From: Sulfopaludibacter sp035606355
GTDB lineage: Bacteria; Acidobacteriota; Terriglobia; Bryobacterales; Bryobacteraceae
Direction: 5' to 3'
Length of the DNA stretch: 64,000 nucleotides
Assembly (NCBI GenBank): GCA_035606355.1
Contig: DATNFO010000051.1
Coordinates: 1 to 64,000, forward strand
A model generated the notes under the pieces. It was not told the origin of the DNA. It worked only from the letters and a program-made list of their open reading frames with translations, and searched no databases. Both the position numbers and the translations under genes were made by a program. Positions 50,706 to 59,559 of the stretch are shown here, piece by piece; position 1 is the first letter of the stretch, and every line of letters starts with the position of its first letter.

Positions 50706-53099
50706 TCACGCCGGGCGAGGCGAATCGGCGAGGGCTTCCCGCACCTTCTGCGCCAGCACGGTAGCGGTGAACGGCTTCTGCACAAACGGTGTGTCCGGAC
50801 CGAGTTCCCACGTGGCGCCTACCCGGTTATCGGTATAGCCCGACATGTATAGAACACGCGTATCCGGCCGCTCTGCCCGCAGCGTGCGAGCCAGATCGAA
50901 CCCGTTCATCCGCGGCATGATCACATCCGTCAGCAGGAGGTGAATCGGACCGTTCTGCCGGGCGAGATCGAGCGCCTCTTCGGGCGACGGCGCTTCCAGG
51001 ACGCGATAGCCATGTTTAGCGAGCATCGCGTGCACGAGTTTGCGGATGCCCGGCTCGTCCTCGCAGAGCAGGATGGTCTCACTGCCCCGCAAGTCGCTGG
51101 TGCTCAGACTGGCGGCTTCGGTTTCGGCGGCAACCTCGACAGCCGGCAGATAAATCTTGAATGTGGTGCCCCGGCCAGGCTCGCTGTAGACCATCACCTC
51201 GCCGTGATTCTGCTTCACCACGCCGTACACGATGCTCAACCCGAGGCCCGTGCCTTTACCGGCCTCTTTCGTAGTGAAGAACGGCTCAAAGATGCGGTTG
51301 CGGACCTCTGGAGGCATGCCGCTGCCGGTATCGCTGATGGCCAGCAGCACGTAGTGACCCGGATTCACCCCGATGTGCCGCCCGGCGTAATCCGCGTCGA
51401 GCACCATGTTGGCTGTCTCGATCGTGAGCTTGCCGCCTGTCCCCATGGCGTCGCGCGCGTTCACCACGAGATTCATGATTACCTGGTCGATGTGGATCGG
51501 GTCGGCTTTCACTTTGCCGAGATTTGCAGCCAGGTGCGTGGAGATTTCAATATCCTCGCCGATGATGCGCCGCAACAGCTTGGTGGAATGCGTGACCACC
51601 TCATTCAGGTCGATCACCTTGGGCTGGCTTACCTGCCGGCGGCTGAATGCGAGCAATTGCGCCGTCAGTGCGCTCGCCCGCGTGGCGGCGTACTGAATCT
51701 CCTGCGAATAATCGAGCAGGGCCGGCTGGCCTTGCACCTCGGCACTCAGCATTTCGACGTAGCCCATGATGACGGTGAGAAGATTATTGAAATCGTGCGC
51801 CACGCCGCCTGCCAGGCGTCCGACCGCCTCCAGCTTCTGCGACTGGCGGAACTGCTCCTCGAGCGATTTGGTCTGCGTGATGTCGTTATCGATCGCGATC
51901 GTTCCGGCGATTCGTCCGGCTGAGTCGCGCAGCGGCGCTGTCCATATGGTCACGTCGATGCGCGTGCCGTCCTTCCTCACGCGCTTGCGCTCCACGCCGT
52001 TCAGCGATTCGCCGCGGCGGAATCGCTCCAGCCACTCGGCATATTCCTCGCAACCTTCCGGTGGCACAACCGGCAGCGGCTTGCCCAGTACTTCGTTCGC
52101 CGCGTAGCCGAATATGGCTTCGGCCGCGGGGTTCCAAAACGAGACCTTGCCATCCAAGTCGAGCGTCCAGATGGCGAGCGGCGTGGAACTGACGAGGATC
52201 TCCTTTACCTCATTGCTGCGGCGCAATTCCTCATTGGCCTGACTGAGCTCCGCGGTGCGCTGCTGAACGCGGACCTCCAGGTCGCGCTGCGCCTCCTGCA
52301 GGTCTTCTCTTTGTCTGGTGAGCAGTCGTGAGGTTTGCTGCAAGGTGGTGCTGAGCCTTGCGATTTCATCGCTCCCGTCAATCTCTCCGGTCACCGGTAC
52401 GCCGAGCGCGACTTTGTGGGCGTCGGCCTCGAGCGCGTGCACGCGCCGCACGACGCCGCTGCTGAAAAACAGGGCCGCTAGAATTCCGCCGAGCAGTCCG
52501 AGTCCGCCGCCTGCCAGGGTGCCCGATTCCAAGTGCGCCTGCGCTTGACGAACATCTTCCGTGCGCTGCTGCAGGAGCACGTCCTCGCGCCTCTGCATCT
52601 GCGCGAGCTCGCGCCGGAGTTGCTGCGTGATGGCGCGACTTTCGTCGAGGGAAGGCGCGCCCTCAGTGTGGCCGCGCAGTGCGTTCAGCGCTTCCATGCT
52701 GCGATTGGCCAGCTCGGTGACCCTCGCAATCGCAGCCTGCTGCTCGGGATTATCGGCCGTCAGTTTCCCAATGGCCGTCACGCGTGCGGGAATCTGCTGA
52801 ACGGCGGCGTCGTAGCTGGCCAGAAACGACGGGTTTCGCGAGAGCAGATATCCGCGGACGCCTGCTTCCGACGTGCCCGTGTCCATCATCAACTGGCGAA
52901 TCTCCGAGCGTACCTGAAAAGTATGCTCCACCAACGCCTGCGCCTGTTGGCTTTGCTTCTCCAGTTGATAAAACGCGGTCATCAGCACGAGCAGCGCGGC
53001 GACCGGAATAGCGACAACCAGAATGCCTTTCGCACGCAACGACAGTCTGCCGGTGAGCGTGGAGAAGCGTCGCGAGCGGGACGGCAGCATGGGTGTCAA
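50706..53099 (-). CDS. CHASE3-HAMP-PAS hybrid histidine kinase with receiver
   Basis: 797 residues. Order: membrane helix ('GILVVAIPVAALLVLMTAFY'), CHASE3 sensor ('VRSEIRQLMMDTGTSEAGVRGYLL'), second membrane helix ('GGLGLLGGILAALFFSS'), HAMP, coiled coil, PAS ('TPLAIWTLDLDGKVSFWN'), HisKA with phospho-acceptor His in 'GVAHDFNNLLTVIMGY', HATPase ('NARDAMGTGGKLT', 'FEPFFTTKEAGKGTGLGLS') and a C-terminal receiver with Asp in 'LLLTDVIMPRMNG'. It senses a periplasmic cue. No separate output regulator lies next to it, and the start overlaps the mtaB stop (ATGA), so mtaB is upstream in the same operon. Confidence 0.93.
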   Translation of the reverse strand: MTPMLPSRSRRFSTLTGRLSLRAKGILVVAIPVAALLVLMTAFYQLEKQSQQAQALVEHTFQVRSEIRQLMMDTGTSEAGVRGYLLSRNPSFLASYDAAVQQIPARVTAIGKLTADNPEQQAAIARVTELANRSMEALNALRGHTEGAPSLDESRAITQQLRRELAQMQRREDVLLQQRTEDVRQAQAHLESGTLAGGGLGLLGGILAALFFSSGVVRRVHALEADAHKVALGVPVTGEIDGSDEIARLSTTLQQTSRLLTRQREDLQEAQRDLEVRVQQRTAELSQANEELRRSNEVKEILVSSTPLAIWTLDLDGKVSFWNPAAEAIFGYAANEVLGKPLPVVPPEGCEEYAEWLERFRRGESLNGVERKRVRKDGTRIDVTIWTAPLRDSAGRIAGTIAIDNDITQTKSLEEQFRQSQKLEAVGRLAGGVAHDFNNLLTVIMGYVEMLSAEVQGQPALLDYSQEIQYAATRASALTAQLLAFSRRQVSQPKVIDLNEVVTHSTKLLRRIIGEDIEISTHLAANLGKVKADPIHIDQVIMNLVVNARDAMGTGGKLTIETANMVLDADYAGRHIGVNPGHYVLLAISDTGSGMPPEVRNRIFEPFFTTKEAGKGTGLGLSIVYGVVKQNHGEVMVYSEPGRGTTFKIYLPAVEVAAETEAASLSTSDLRGSETILLCEDEPGIRKLVHAMLAKHGYRVLEAPSPEEALDLARQNGPIHLLLTDVIMPRMNGFDLARTLRAERPDTRVLYMSGYTDNRVGATWELGPDTPFVQKPFTATVLAQKVREALADSPRPA

Positions 53100-54385
53100 A
53101 GGACGGACTCATGGAGGCCCTGGTCCGTCAAAGTATCTACTCGAACATCTAAAATAGCATTGGGTTCCCGAGCGGCGGCAAGGGTTATTTTCAGATAATT
53201 GTCACTCAGCGCTGAAATTCCGTCGTGAAGGGTGACGGCGGAGAGGCTTCGGCCCAGCATGGACCGCCGGAACTCCAGATTCTTAACGGCGGCAAGTTCG
53301 CGGAGAATCCGGTTGCGCTCCTTGCGTACGGCCATGGGAACGGCGGCGGCGCTCTTCGCGGCAGGCGTTCCGGGCCGCTCCGAGTACGTAAATACATGAA
53401 GATAGGTGAACGGCAGCGATTCGATGAAGCTGCGGCTGGCTTCGAAGTCCGCATCCGTCTCACCCGGGAACCCGGTCATCACGTCCGCTCCGATGGCAGC
53501 CTCCGGCATCAACGCTCGCGCTTTCAGAATACGCTCTGCGTAATGCCGCGGCCGGTACTTGCGGTGCATCAAACGTAAAATCCGGTCCGATCCGCTTTGC
53601 AGCGGCGCGTGGACATGTTTGGCGATGCGCTTCGATGCTGCCATGAGGTTCAACAGATCATCCGAAAAATCCATCGGCTCCACGGAGCTGAGCCGCAGCC
53701 GCTCGACAGCCGTTTCGGCCAACAGCAGCCGAACCAGGTCCGCCAGCCGCATCGTGCTGCCGGGCTCGCGCCCCCACCGGCCGAGATTGATACCGCTGAG
53801 CACGATCTCGCGGTATTTCTTTGCCAGTGACCGCACCTGCTCCACCACCTGATCCGCTGGCGCACTGCGGCTGCGCCCGCGCACGAAGGGGATGATGCAA
53901 AACGAGCAGCGGTTGTTGCAGCCATCCTGAATCTTCAAGTTTGGGCGCGTCCGATCGCCCGCGGCATCTTCCACCGGCGCGGATAAAAAATCGTGCTGCG
54001 CGAAGATGTCGCCGACATGTATGTTGCCGTGGTAAGGCGTCGTATCCGGCCCCAGCGAAACCAGATCGGCGATCCGCGTCTTGTGCGAATTGCCGACCAC
54101 CCATTCAACGCCCGGCATCTCCGCCAACTCCAGCGGCGCCCGCTGCGCATAGCAACCAGTCACCAGAATGCGCGCCCCGGGGTTCTCGCGGTGCACGCGC
54201 CGGATTGTCTGGCGCACGTCGTCATCGGCGGCCGAGGTTACGGTGCAGGTGTTCAGCACCACCAGATCCGCAGCCGGCCGCGACGATACGGCGTCCATGC
54301 CCTTGGCGGCCAGCAGCGTCTCTAAAGCCGCGCCATCGGCTTGCGTTGCCCGGCATCCGAAATTCTGGACAAAAAACGTCTCCAC
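53096..54385 (-). CDS. mtaB: tRNA methylthiotransferase MtaB (radical SAM)
   Basis: 429 residues: N-terminal UPF0004 domain with conserved Cys ('QNFGCRATQADG', 'LNTCTVTSAADDDVRQ', 'VTGCYAQRAP'), radical SAM motif CxxxCxxC in 'IQDGCNNRCSFCIIPFVRGRSRS', and a C-terminal TRAM-like domain. The MtaB subtype is favoured by 'NFGCRATQADG' and 'VRGRSRS'; it adds the methylthio group to threonylcarbamoyladenosine at tRNA position 37. It overlaps the kinase by 4 nt. Confidence 0.9.
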   Translation of the reverse strand: METFFVQNFGCRATQADGAALETLLAAKGMDAVSSRPAADLVVLNTCTVTSAADDDVRQTIRRVHRENPGARILVTGCYAQRAPLELAEMPGVEWVVGNSHKTRIADLVSLGPDTTPYHGNIHVGDIFAQHDFLSAPVEDAAGDRTRPNLKIQDGCNNRCSFCIIPFVRGRSRSAPADQVVEQVRSLAKKYREIVLSGINLGRWGREPGSTMRLADLVRLLLAETAVERLRLSSVEPMDFSDDLLNLMAASKRIAKHVHAPLQSGSDRILRLMHRKYRPRHYAERILKARALMPEAAIGADVMTGFPGETDADFEASRSFIESLPFTYLHVFTYSERPGTPAAKSAAAVPMAVRKERNRILRELAAVKNLEFRRSMLGRSLSAVTLHDGISALSDNYLKITLAAAREPNAILDVRVDTLTDQGLHESVL

Positions 54386-54407
54386 CCTTCTAATTTGGCA
54401 TAAGAGG

Positions 54408-54815
54408 CTAGGCCACCGCTCTGGCGGCCATCGCCGGGACGTACAGCCGGTCCCGGCCGCGAATATGCGAATCCAGCCAGTTCCGCAAAAACTGCATCAC
54501 CTGAACGGACATCGCAGTCCGGCCGGAAAGGAAATCCGCCTGAAACTGCATGACTTGACTGGTCAGCGCCTCATGGTCCTTCTTATGCTCCGAGAACCCG
54601 GAATAGTCGCAGAGCCGCATCAGCCGCTCCTCATGCGCGAAGTGCGCGGCCGTGTATTGCACCAGCCGTTCCAGAATGCGAGCCAGAGCCGTTTTGCCCT
54701 GACCCGAAGACATGGCCGTGTAAAGTTCCGCGGCCATGCAGAACAACGCCTGGTGCTGCGAATCGATGCTTGCGATTTCAACGCTGTACTCCGGGTTCCA
54801 TTCGAACATGTGCAT
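54408..54815 (-). CDS. Bacteriohemerythrin
   Basis: 135 residues, a four-helix bundle with the diiron-binding set 'WNPEYSVEIASIDSQHQALF', 'HFAHEERLMRLCDYSGFSEHKKDHEALT' and 'FLRNWLDSHIRGRDRLYVPAM'. The His and carboxylate pattern (H, HxxxE, H-x4-H, HxxxxD) matches hemerythrins, which bind O2. It stands alone. The ATG 54815 is one of several closely spaced starts; GTG 54818 is in frame. Confidence 0.92.
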   Translation of the reverse strand: MHMFEWNPEYSVEIASIDSQHQALFCMAAELYTAMSSGQGKTALARILERLVQYTAAHFAHEERLMRLCDYSGFSEHKKDHEALTSQVMQFQADFLSGRTAMSVQVMQFLRNWLDSHIRGRDRLYVPAMAARAVA

Positions 54816-54860
54816 CACATCGACCCGAAACCGGAGAAACTTTAGCGCGTACCATTAAAT

Positions 54861-56048
54861 ATGCGCATCTTGCTCTTCAGCGGCAAAGGAGGCGTCGGCA
54901 AAACCAGCCTGGCTGCCGCGACAGGACTGCAATTATCCCGTCTGGGGCACCGCACGCTGGTCATGAGCGTGGACCCCGCCCACAGCCTCGCCGATTCCTT
55001 TGACCTGGAATCCGGGCTCTTTCACTCCAAGACGGGCGACCCCTATACCATCGGCGAAAACCTCGCCATCCACGAGGTGAACATCCAGCATGAAATCAAG
55101 CGGCACTGGCGCGAAATTTCCACCTACGTCGTAAGTGTGCTGCGCACCACCGGCATCAACGATGTGGAAGCCGAAGAGCTCGCTATCCTCCCCGGGATGG
55201 AAGAACTCAGCGCCATGATGTACGTCAACCAGTTCCGCCGCGAGGAGCGCTACGACGTCATCGTGCTGGATTGCGCCCCCACCGCCGAATCGCTGCGCTT
55301 CGTTTCCATGCCGACCACCCTGGAGTGGTACATGAAGCACATCTTCCCGTTCCAGCGCGGCATCTTGAAGGCTGTGCGTCCGCTGGCGAACCGCGTGTCG
55401 CCGGTGGAGCTTCCCACGGACAGCTACTTCGCCAACATCCAAAACCTGTTCGGCAAACTGGAAGGCATCGGCGAACTGCTGGAAAATCCGCAGATCACGA
55501 GCGTACGGCTCGTGACCAACCCCGAGCGCATGGTGCTTCGGGAAACGCAGCGTGCGTTCGTCTATTTTTCTCTGCATGGGCTCACCGTGGACGCTGTGGC
55601 GGTGAATCGCGTGCTTCCGGCCGAGGTCACGGACCAATATTTTCAGGAATGGCGCGTCTCGCAGGCCAAGGTGCTCGACGAGATCGATGCCTACTTCTCG
55701 CCCGTGCCGGTGAAACGCGTGCCGCTGTTCACCCACGAAGTGCTCGGCCGCGAGCGCCTGGAGGAACTGGCGCGCGCGCTGTATCAACCGGATGAGGACC
55801 CGGCGGCGGTGACCCGCACCGAGGCGCCGTACAGTTTCGCCAAGACCGACGGAGCGTATGAGGTGCGCCTGCGCTTGCCGTTCACCGCCAAAGGCGAGGT
55901 CGGCCTCTTCAAAAAAGGCGACGAACTCGTGGTAGAGATCGGCACCCTGCGCCGGCACATCGGACTGCCCACCTCCATGGCATCCCTTTCCCCGACGCGC
56001 GCAAAGTTGGAAAATAATATGTTGTTGGTGGAAATGAAGGAGAGTTGA
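54861..56048 (+). CDS. ArsA/Get3-type ATPase
   Basis: 395 residues, single ATPase domain: deviant Walker A 'LFSGKGGVGKTSLAAATGLQL', switch I 'VMSVDPAHSLADSFD', switch II/B 'YDVIVLDCAPTAESLRF' and 'VRLVTNPERMVLRETQRAF'. A C-terminal all-beta segment ('YEVRLRLPFTAKGEVGLFKKGDELVVEIGTLRRHIGLP') matches the HSP20-like ArsA C-terminal domain. Role unknown; Get3-like handling of hydrophobic cargo or metal transport are family options. No ars genes are near. It overlaps with TTG of the small gene downstream, which is probably co-expressed. Confidence 0.9.
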   Translation: MRILLFSGKGGVGKTSLAAATGLQLSRLGHRTLVMSVDPAHSLADSFDLESGLFHSKTGDPYTIGENLAIHEVNIQHEIKRHWREISTYVVSVLRTTGINDVEAEELAILPGMEELSAMMYVNQFRREERYDVIVLDCAPTAESLRFVSMPTTLEWYMKHIFPFQRGILKAVRPLANRVSPVELPTDSYFANIQNLFGKLEGIGELLENPQITSVRLVTNPERMVLRETQRAFVYFSLHGLTVDAVAVNRVLPAEVTDQYFQEWRVSQAKVLDEIDAYFSPVPVKRVPLFTHEVLGRERLEELARALYQPDEDPAAVTRTEAPYSFAKTDGAYEVRLRLPFTAKGEVGLFKKGDELVVEIGTLRRHIGLPTSMASLSPTRAKLENNMLLVEMKES

Positions 56049-56050
56049 CG

Positions 56051-56260
56051 ATGGATGAAAAACAGCACACTCATGGTCCCGGATGCTTTTTCTGCGCGAC
56101 GGCCCTGCCGCTGCTAGAAAAATGCTGGAGCGACGCCACGAAAGACCACTTCCGCAACTCGCGAGTCGAGTTCCTGAAGGGCATTCGCAGCTTAATTGAC
56201 GACCGCATCGAGCATCTCTCCAAGCACGAGACTAAAGGCACGCACGTCGTGGTGGATTAG
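56051..56260 (+). CDS. Small protein linked to the ArsA-type ATPase
   Basis: 69 residues with two Cys in an N-terminal 'GPGCFFCATALPLLEKCW' (CxxC followed by a third Cys) and a helical region 'EFLKGIRSLIDDRIEHLSKHE'. It starts 3 nt after the ATPase stop with AAGGAG at a proper distance (ATG 56051). No known domain. Similar small genes follow ArsA-type ATPases in other Acidobacteria as far as I recall, suggesting a functional pair (inference). Confidence 0.7.
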   Translation: MDEKQHTHGPGCFFCATALPLLEKCWSDATKDHFRNSRVEFLKGIRSLIDDRIEHLSKHETKGTHVVVD

Positions 56261-56302
56261 GGGCAAATCTCCGGGAAACGCGCTGGCGGCGAGATCTCGA
56301 AG

Positions 56303-58270
56303 CTATTCCGTCTGGCCTTTCGCCGCCTCCGGTACGCCCAGCTCCTTCAGCAGCGGACCCGTCTTGTATAGTTTCTGCAGCGACTCCGCGACTCCCTGCA
56401 CCGCGACGTGAACCGCTCTGGCCGATTCATCGGAGTACAGGTATGTGATCGCGATGCTCTCGTTATTCCGGTCGAAGGTGAGTCCGACTAGTTCGCCTTT
56501 CTTATCCACCACAGGACCTGAGGCCCCTGCCGTAATGTCGCAGGTGCTTGCGAAGTTCATCGGGGTGATCAGGTTCATCTGCCCCTTGGCGTCCCGCCAC
56601 CGCTGCGGCACTTTATAGGGATCGATATCCCAGATCGCCAAATGGTACAGGCCGCCGAACGTGGTGGCGTACGGCAGCGGCGCCTGGGCGCGATCCTTGT
56701 AGCCTTTCGCCTCGCCGAATGTGACGCGGGGCGTGCCCGTGCCGTCCGGGTAATCCGCCGCTCCGAACAGCCGGAAGCGGTATTGCGCGATCCGCTCGGC
56801 TGCCGAGACCTCCAGCGCCTCAATCAATTCCAGATGCTTCTTCTGTAGCTTGCGCGCGGGGTCCTCCAGCGCGTGGGCAAGGCGGACCATGGGGTCGTCA
56901 GCCGCCGATTTGCGAGCCGCCGGATCCTTCAACTTCGTGCCGTGCACCAAATCCTCCGCGGCCTGCTGCGGCGTCTTCCCGCCGAGAATCTGTTTCAGCG
57001 GCGCTTCCTTATCGCCCAGAGCCTTTAGTTCTTCGAGGTATCGCGCCAGCAGCACCGTTTCGACAGCGTCGTCAATTGGCGCGGCGACATCCGTGTTCCC
57101 GCCGCGGACAATCTGCCGCGCGATGTGGAACAACACCGAGCCCATTCCCGCCTGCGTCTCCAGCACTTCGTACGGCCTCTCAAACGGGGTCCAGTTTTTG
57201 TACGCAGTTGCAAGATCGTCCCAGACCTTTGTGCCGTCGACGCCCAGTTTCGGATCGTGCTGCACGGCCTGCTTCAGTTTCTTTTCGAAATTCTGTTTGC
57301 GCGCGAATAACGTGTCGTCGTGCAACCCGATCAGTTTTCCGGCGGTGAGCTTGTACTGTATGCCGAGGTCGATGAACGCGGCCTGCGCAAGCTTCGCATT
57401 CTCGGGGCTCTTCATCGCGAACTTCCGCAGGTCTTCGATCCGCGCCTGAATGTGGGAAATCGTCACCGGCAACTGCACGTCGCGATAGAAGGTCAACTGC
57501 GCCGGAATCGCAAGACGCTCGGTGGCGGCCGGACTGCCTTCGGCGAACACCAGGTCGTTCTCCTTCACGCCATCGGCGCTCCACTTCAGGTAATTGGGGG
57601 TTTCGGCGGGCTTGCCGTTTTCGTACGCGCGCAGGAAAGCGATATCCAGGTCGTATCGCGGATACGTCAGCTTTTCCGGATTGCCGCCGAAGACCGCCAC
57701 GGCTTTCTCCGGCGCGAACACGAGTCGCAGGTCTGTGTACTTTTTGTACTGATAGAGATCGTAGCGCTCGCCGGAAGAGAGCCGCACCACCGTGCAGATA
57801 TTTCCGGTCTTCTGCGCGCATGCCTTCTCTACGCGCTCGATGGCGGCGTTGCGCTTCTGCAGCGCCTCCGCCGTTTGCACGGCGGAAGCCTTGGCGTTCT
57901 TGGCCGGTTCGGCTGCGGGCGGCTTGACCTGCGCAGTCACGTCCTCCAGCGCCACCAGCACTCGCGCCTCGAGCCCGCGGCATGCCTGCTCGCCGGTTTC
58001 CGCCGCCGCATAGAACGCCTCCGTGGGCGCGCAGGCTCCCAACAGATGCTGATTCGTCACCAGCAGCCCGTGCGGCGAAACGAATGCGCCTCCGCCGCCG
58101 GGAAGCTGCACGGAGGCGAGGCGCAGCTTCTCCAGAAACGCGTTCGTCACTTCGAACTTGTATTTGTCCTGCACCACGTTCCCGGGAAACTGGTTGAACA
58201 ACCAGAGGCCTTCATCCGCCACGCAGGGCAGGGCAATAGCGCAGAAAAATAGCGCGCGACTCCACTTCAT
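56303..58270 (-). CDS. S46-family dipeptidyl peptidase
   Basis: 655 residues with a signal peptide ('ALFFCAIALPCVADEG'). The S46 start 'GLWLFNQFPGNVVQDKYKFEVTNAFLEKLRLASVQLPGGGGAFVSPHGLLVTNQHLLG' contains the His; the catalytic Ser is in 'CDITAGASGPVVDKKGELVGLTFD', where the usual GNSGSP is changed to GASGPV but the Ser is kept. The middle is the helical S46 domain. DPP7/DPP11-type enzymes remove dipeptides from the N-terminus of oligopeptides in the periplasm. ATG 58270 is the start giving the signal peptide; the longer frame upstream overlaps the TPR gene. Confidence 0.88.
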   Translation of the reverse strand: MKWSRALFFCAIALPCVADEGLWLFNQFPGNVVQDKYKFEVTNAFLEKLRLASVQLPGGGGAFVSPHGLLVTNQHLLGACAPTEAFYAAAETGEQACRGLEARVLVALEDVTAQVKPPAAEPAKNAKASAVQTAEALQKRNAAIERVEKACAQKTGNICTVVRLSSGERYDLYQYKKYTDLRLVFAPEKAVAVFGGNPEKLTYPRYDLDIAFLRAYENGKPAETPNYLKWSADGVKENDLVFAEGSPAATERLAIPAQLTFYRDVQLPVTISHIQARIEDLRKFAMKSPENAKLAQAAFIDLGIQYKLTAGKLIGLHDDTLFARKQNFEKKLKQAVQHDPKLGVDGTKVWDDLATAYKNWTPFERPYEVLETQAGMGSVLFHIARQIVRGGNTDVAAPIDDAVETVLLARYLEELKALGDKEAPLKQILGGKTPQQAAEDLVHGTKLKDPAARKSAADDPMVRLAHALEDPARKLQKKHLELIEALEVSAAERIAQYRFRLFGAADYPDGTGTPRVTFGEAKGYKDRAQAPLPYATTFGGLYHLAIWDIDPYKVPQRWRDAKGQMNLITPMNFASTCDITAGASGPVVDKKGELVGLTFDRNNESIAITYLYSDESARAVHVAVQGVAESLQKLYKTGPLLKELGVPEAAKGQTE

Positions 58271-58351
58271 TCCATCTAGTGTAGGGGCATCGCGGCGGCT
58301 GCTGCACGGGCGCCATCTGTACGGGAGTTCCAAAATCTTGCGCGGCGTGTC

Positions 58352-58380
58352 TTGACTTGCTAACGAATTAGTACTAAATT
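58352..58380 (+). promoter_or_regulatory. Promoter of the TPR gene
   Basis: TTGACT (58352-58357) and TAAATT (58375-58380) are separated by 17 bp. The ATG at 58388 follows 7 nt after the -10 box, so the mRNA is probably leaderless. Confidence 0.6.
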
Positions 58381-58387
58381 GCGAAAC

Positions 58388-59533
58388 ATGTTTCGCCTTG
58401 CCGTTGCCGCACTCGCCTGTATTTCCCTGTCTGCCCAGGAACCCCAGACCACGGACCTCGACGCCGCCGTCAAGACAGCCAACGCTGCCTACCTCAAGGG
58501 CGACTACGAAGCCGCGCGCCAATCCTTCCTGCAAGCCTGGGATCAACTCCAGCAAACGCCGCCGGACAATCCGCAGCGCTACGACATTCTCAAACGCCTG
58601 GTGAGCGTGCGCGCCGCGGCCGGTGAGTTCGAGGACGCCAACAACTACCTTCAAATGGCGATCAATTGGCGCGAACAAACCAGCGGCCCGTCCGACCCGA
58701 AGATTGCCGACGACCTGCTGCAATCCGTCAGTCTCTTTCGCGGCTTGAAGCAGTTCGATCAGGCGCTGGTGGTGATGAACCGGGTGCTCACACTGCACGC
58801 GCACGGCCCCGCCGGTTTCGAATCCACCGATATTGCCGACGACTATAGCCGCATCGCCCAGATCCAAATGGAAAAGAAGGATCTGGCCTCCGGCATCACC
58901 TTCTTTACTCGCGCGCTGCAAATTCGCACGAAACTGTTCGGCCCTCTAGACCCGTCGCTGGTTTACGATCTCGACCGAGTCGGGGCCGCCTACACGGCCA
59001 GTCGCGACTATCCGAACGCGGAAGCGGCGTTCCGGCACGCCCTCGTGATTCGCGAAAGCCTCTACGGCAAAAATCATGCCGACCTGATCTCGACGGTGGA
59101 CGGTCTCGCCTACGCCTGCTTCGGCCAGAAGAAGTTCGACGACGCCGAGCCCATCTACACTCGCCTGGTGGAGCTTTGGAAGACATCCGTAGGCAAAGAT
59201 CACCCGATGGTGGCGCTCGCGCTGGACAAAGTATCGGTGTTCTACATCGCGCAAAAGAAGTTCGATCAAGCGAAAGATGCCGCCGACCAGGCAAACGCCA
59301 TTCGAGCCAGGTTCCTGGCCGAAGGACTCTCCGAGCAGGCCACGGAACAATTCTCGGAAGGAAACAAAGAGGACACCGTAGCCCTATACCAGCGAGCGCT
59401 GAAAGCCATGGACCCGCCGAACCCGGTCTACGATGACCTGCACAAAGAAATCGAAGACATGCTGAAAACGATAGCGCCGATGAGTTCAAAGGCCTTGATC
59501 AAGAAAACAGCGGCGCCACCTAGGAAGAAGTAG
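58388..59533 (+). CDS. Secreted TPR-repeat protein
   Basis: 381 residues. A signal peptide ('FRLAVAALACISLSAQ') is followed by several tetratricopeptide repeats ('ANAAYLKGDYEAARQSFLQAWDQL', 'FEDANNYLQMAINWREQTSG', 'ALVVMNRVLTLH', 'DYPNAEAAFRHALVIRESLYGKNHADLIST' and 'QKKFDDAEPIYTRLVELWKTSVGKDHP'). The latter two have the TPR_12/kinesin light chain type (...GxxHPxV...). It probably scaffolds protein complexes in the periplasm. ATG 58388 is preferred over TTG 58379 because of the leaderless promoter. Confidence 0.83.
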   Translation: MFRLAVAALACISLSAQEPQTTDLDAAVKTANAAYLKGDYEAARQSFLQAWDQLQQTPPDNPQRYDILKRLVSVRAAAGEFEDANNYLQMAINWREQTSGPSDPKIADDLLQSVSLFRGLKQFDQALVVMNRVLTLHAHGPAGFESTDIADDYSRIAQIQMEKKDLASGITFFTRALQIRTKLFGPLDPSLVYDLDRVGAAYTASRDYPNAEAAFRHALVIRESLYGKNHADLISTVDGLAYACFGQKKFDDAEPIYTRLVELWKTSVGKDHPMVALALDKVSVFYIAQKKFDQAKDAADQANAIRARFLAEGLSEQATEQFSEGNKEDTVALYQRALKAMDPPNPVYDDLHKEIEDMLKTIAPMSSKALIKKTAAPPRKK

Positions 59534-59559
59534 GGCGGCTGACGAGCCGTGTCCAGACT

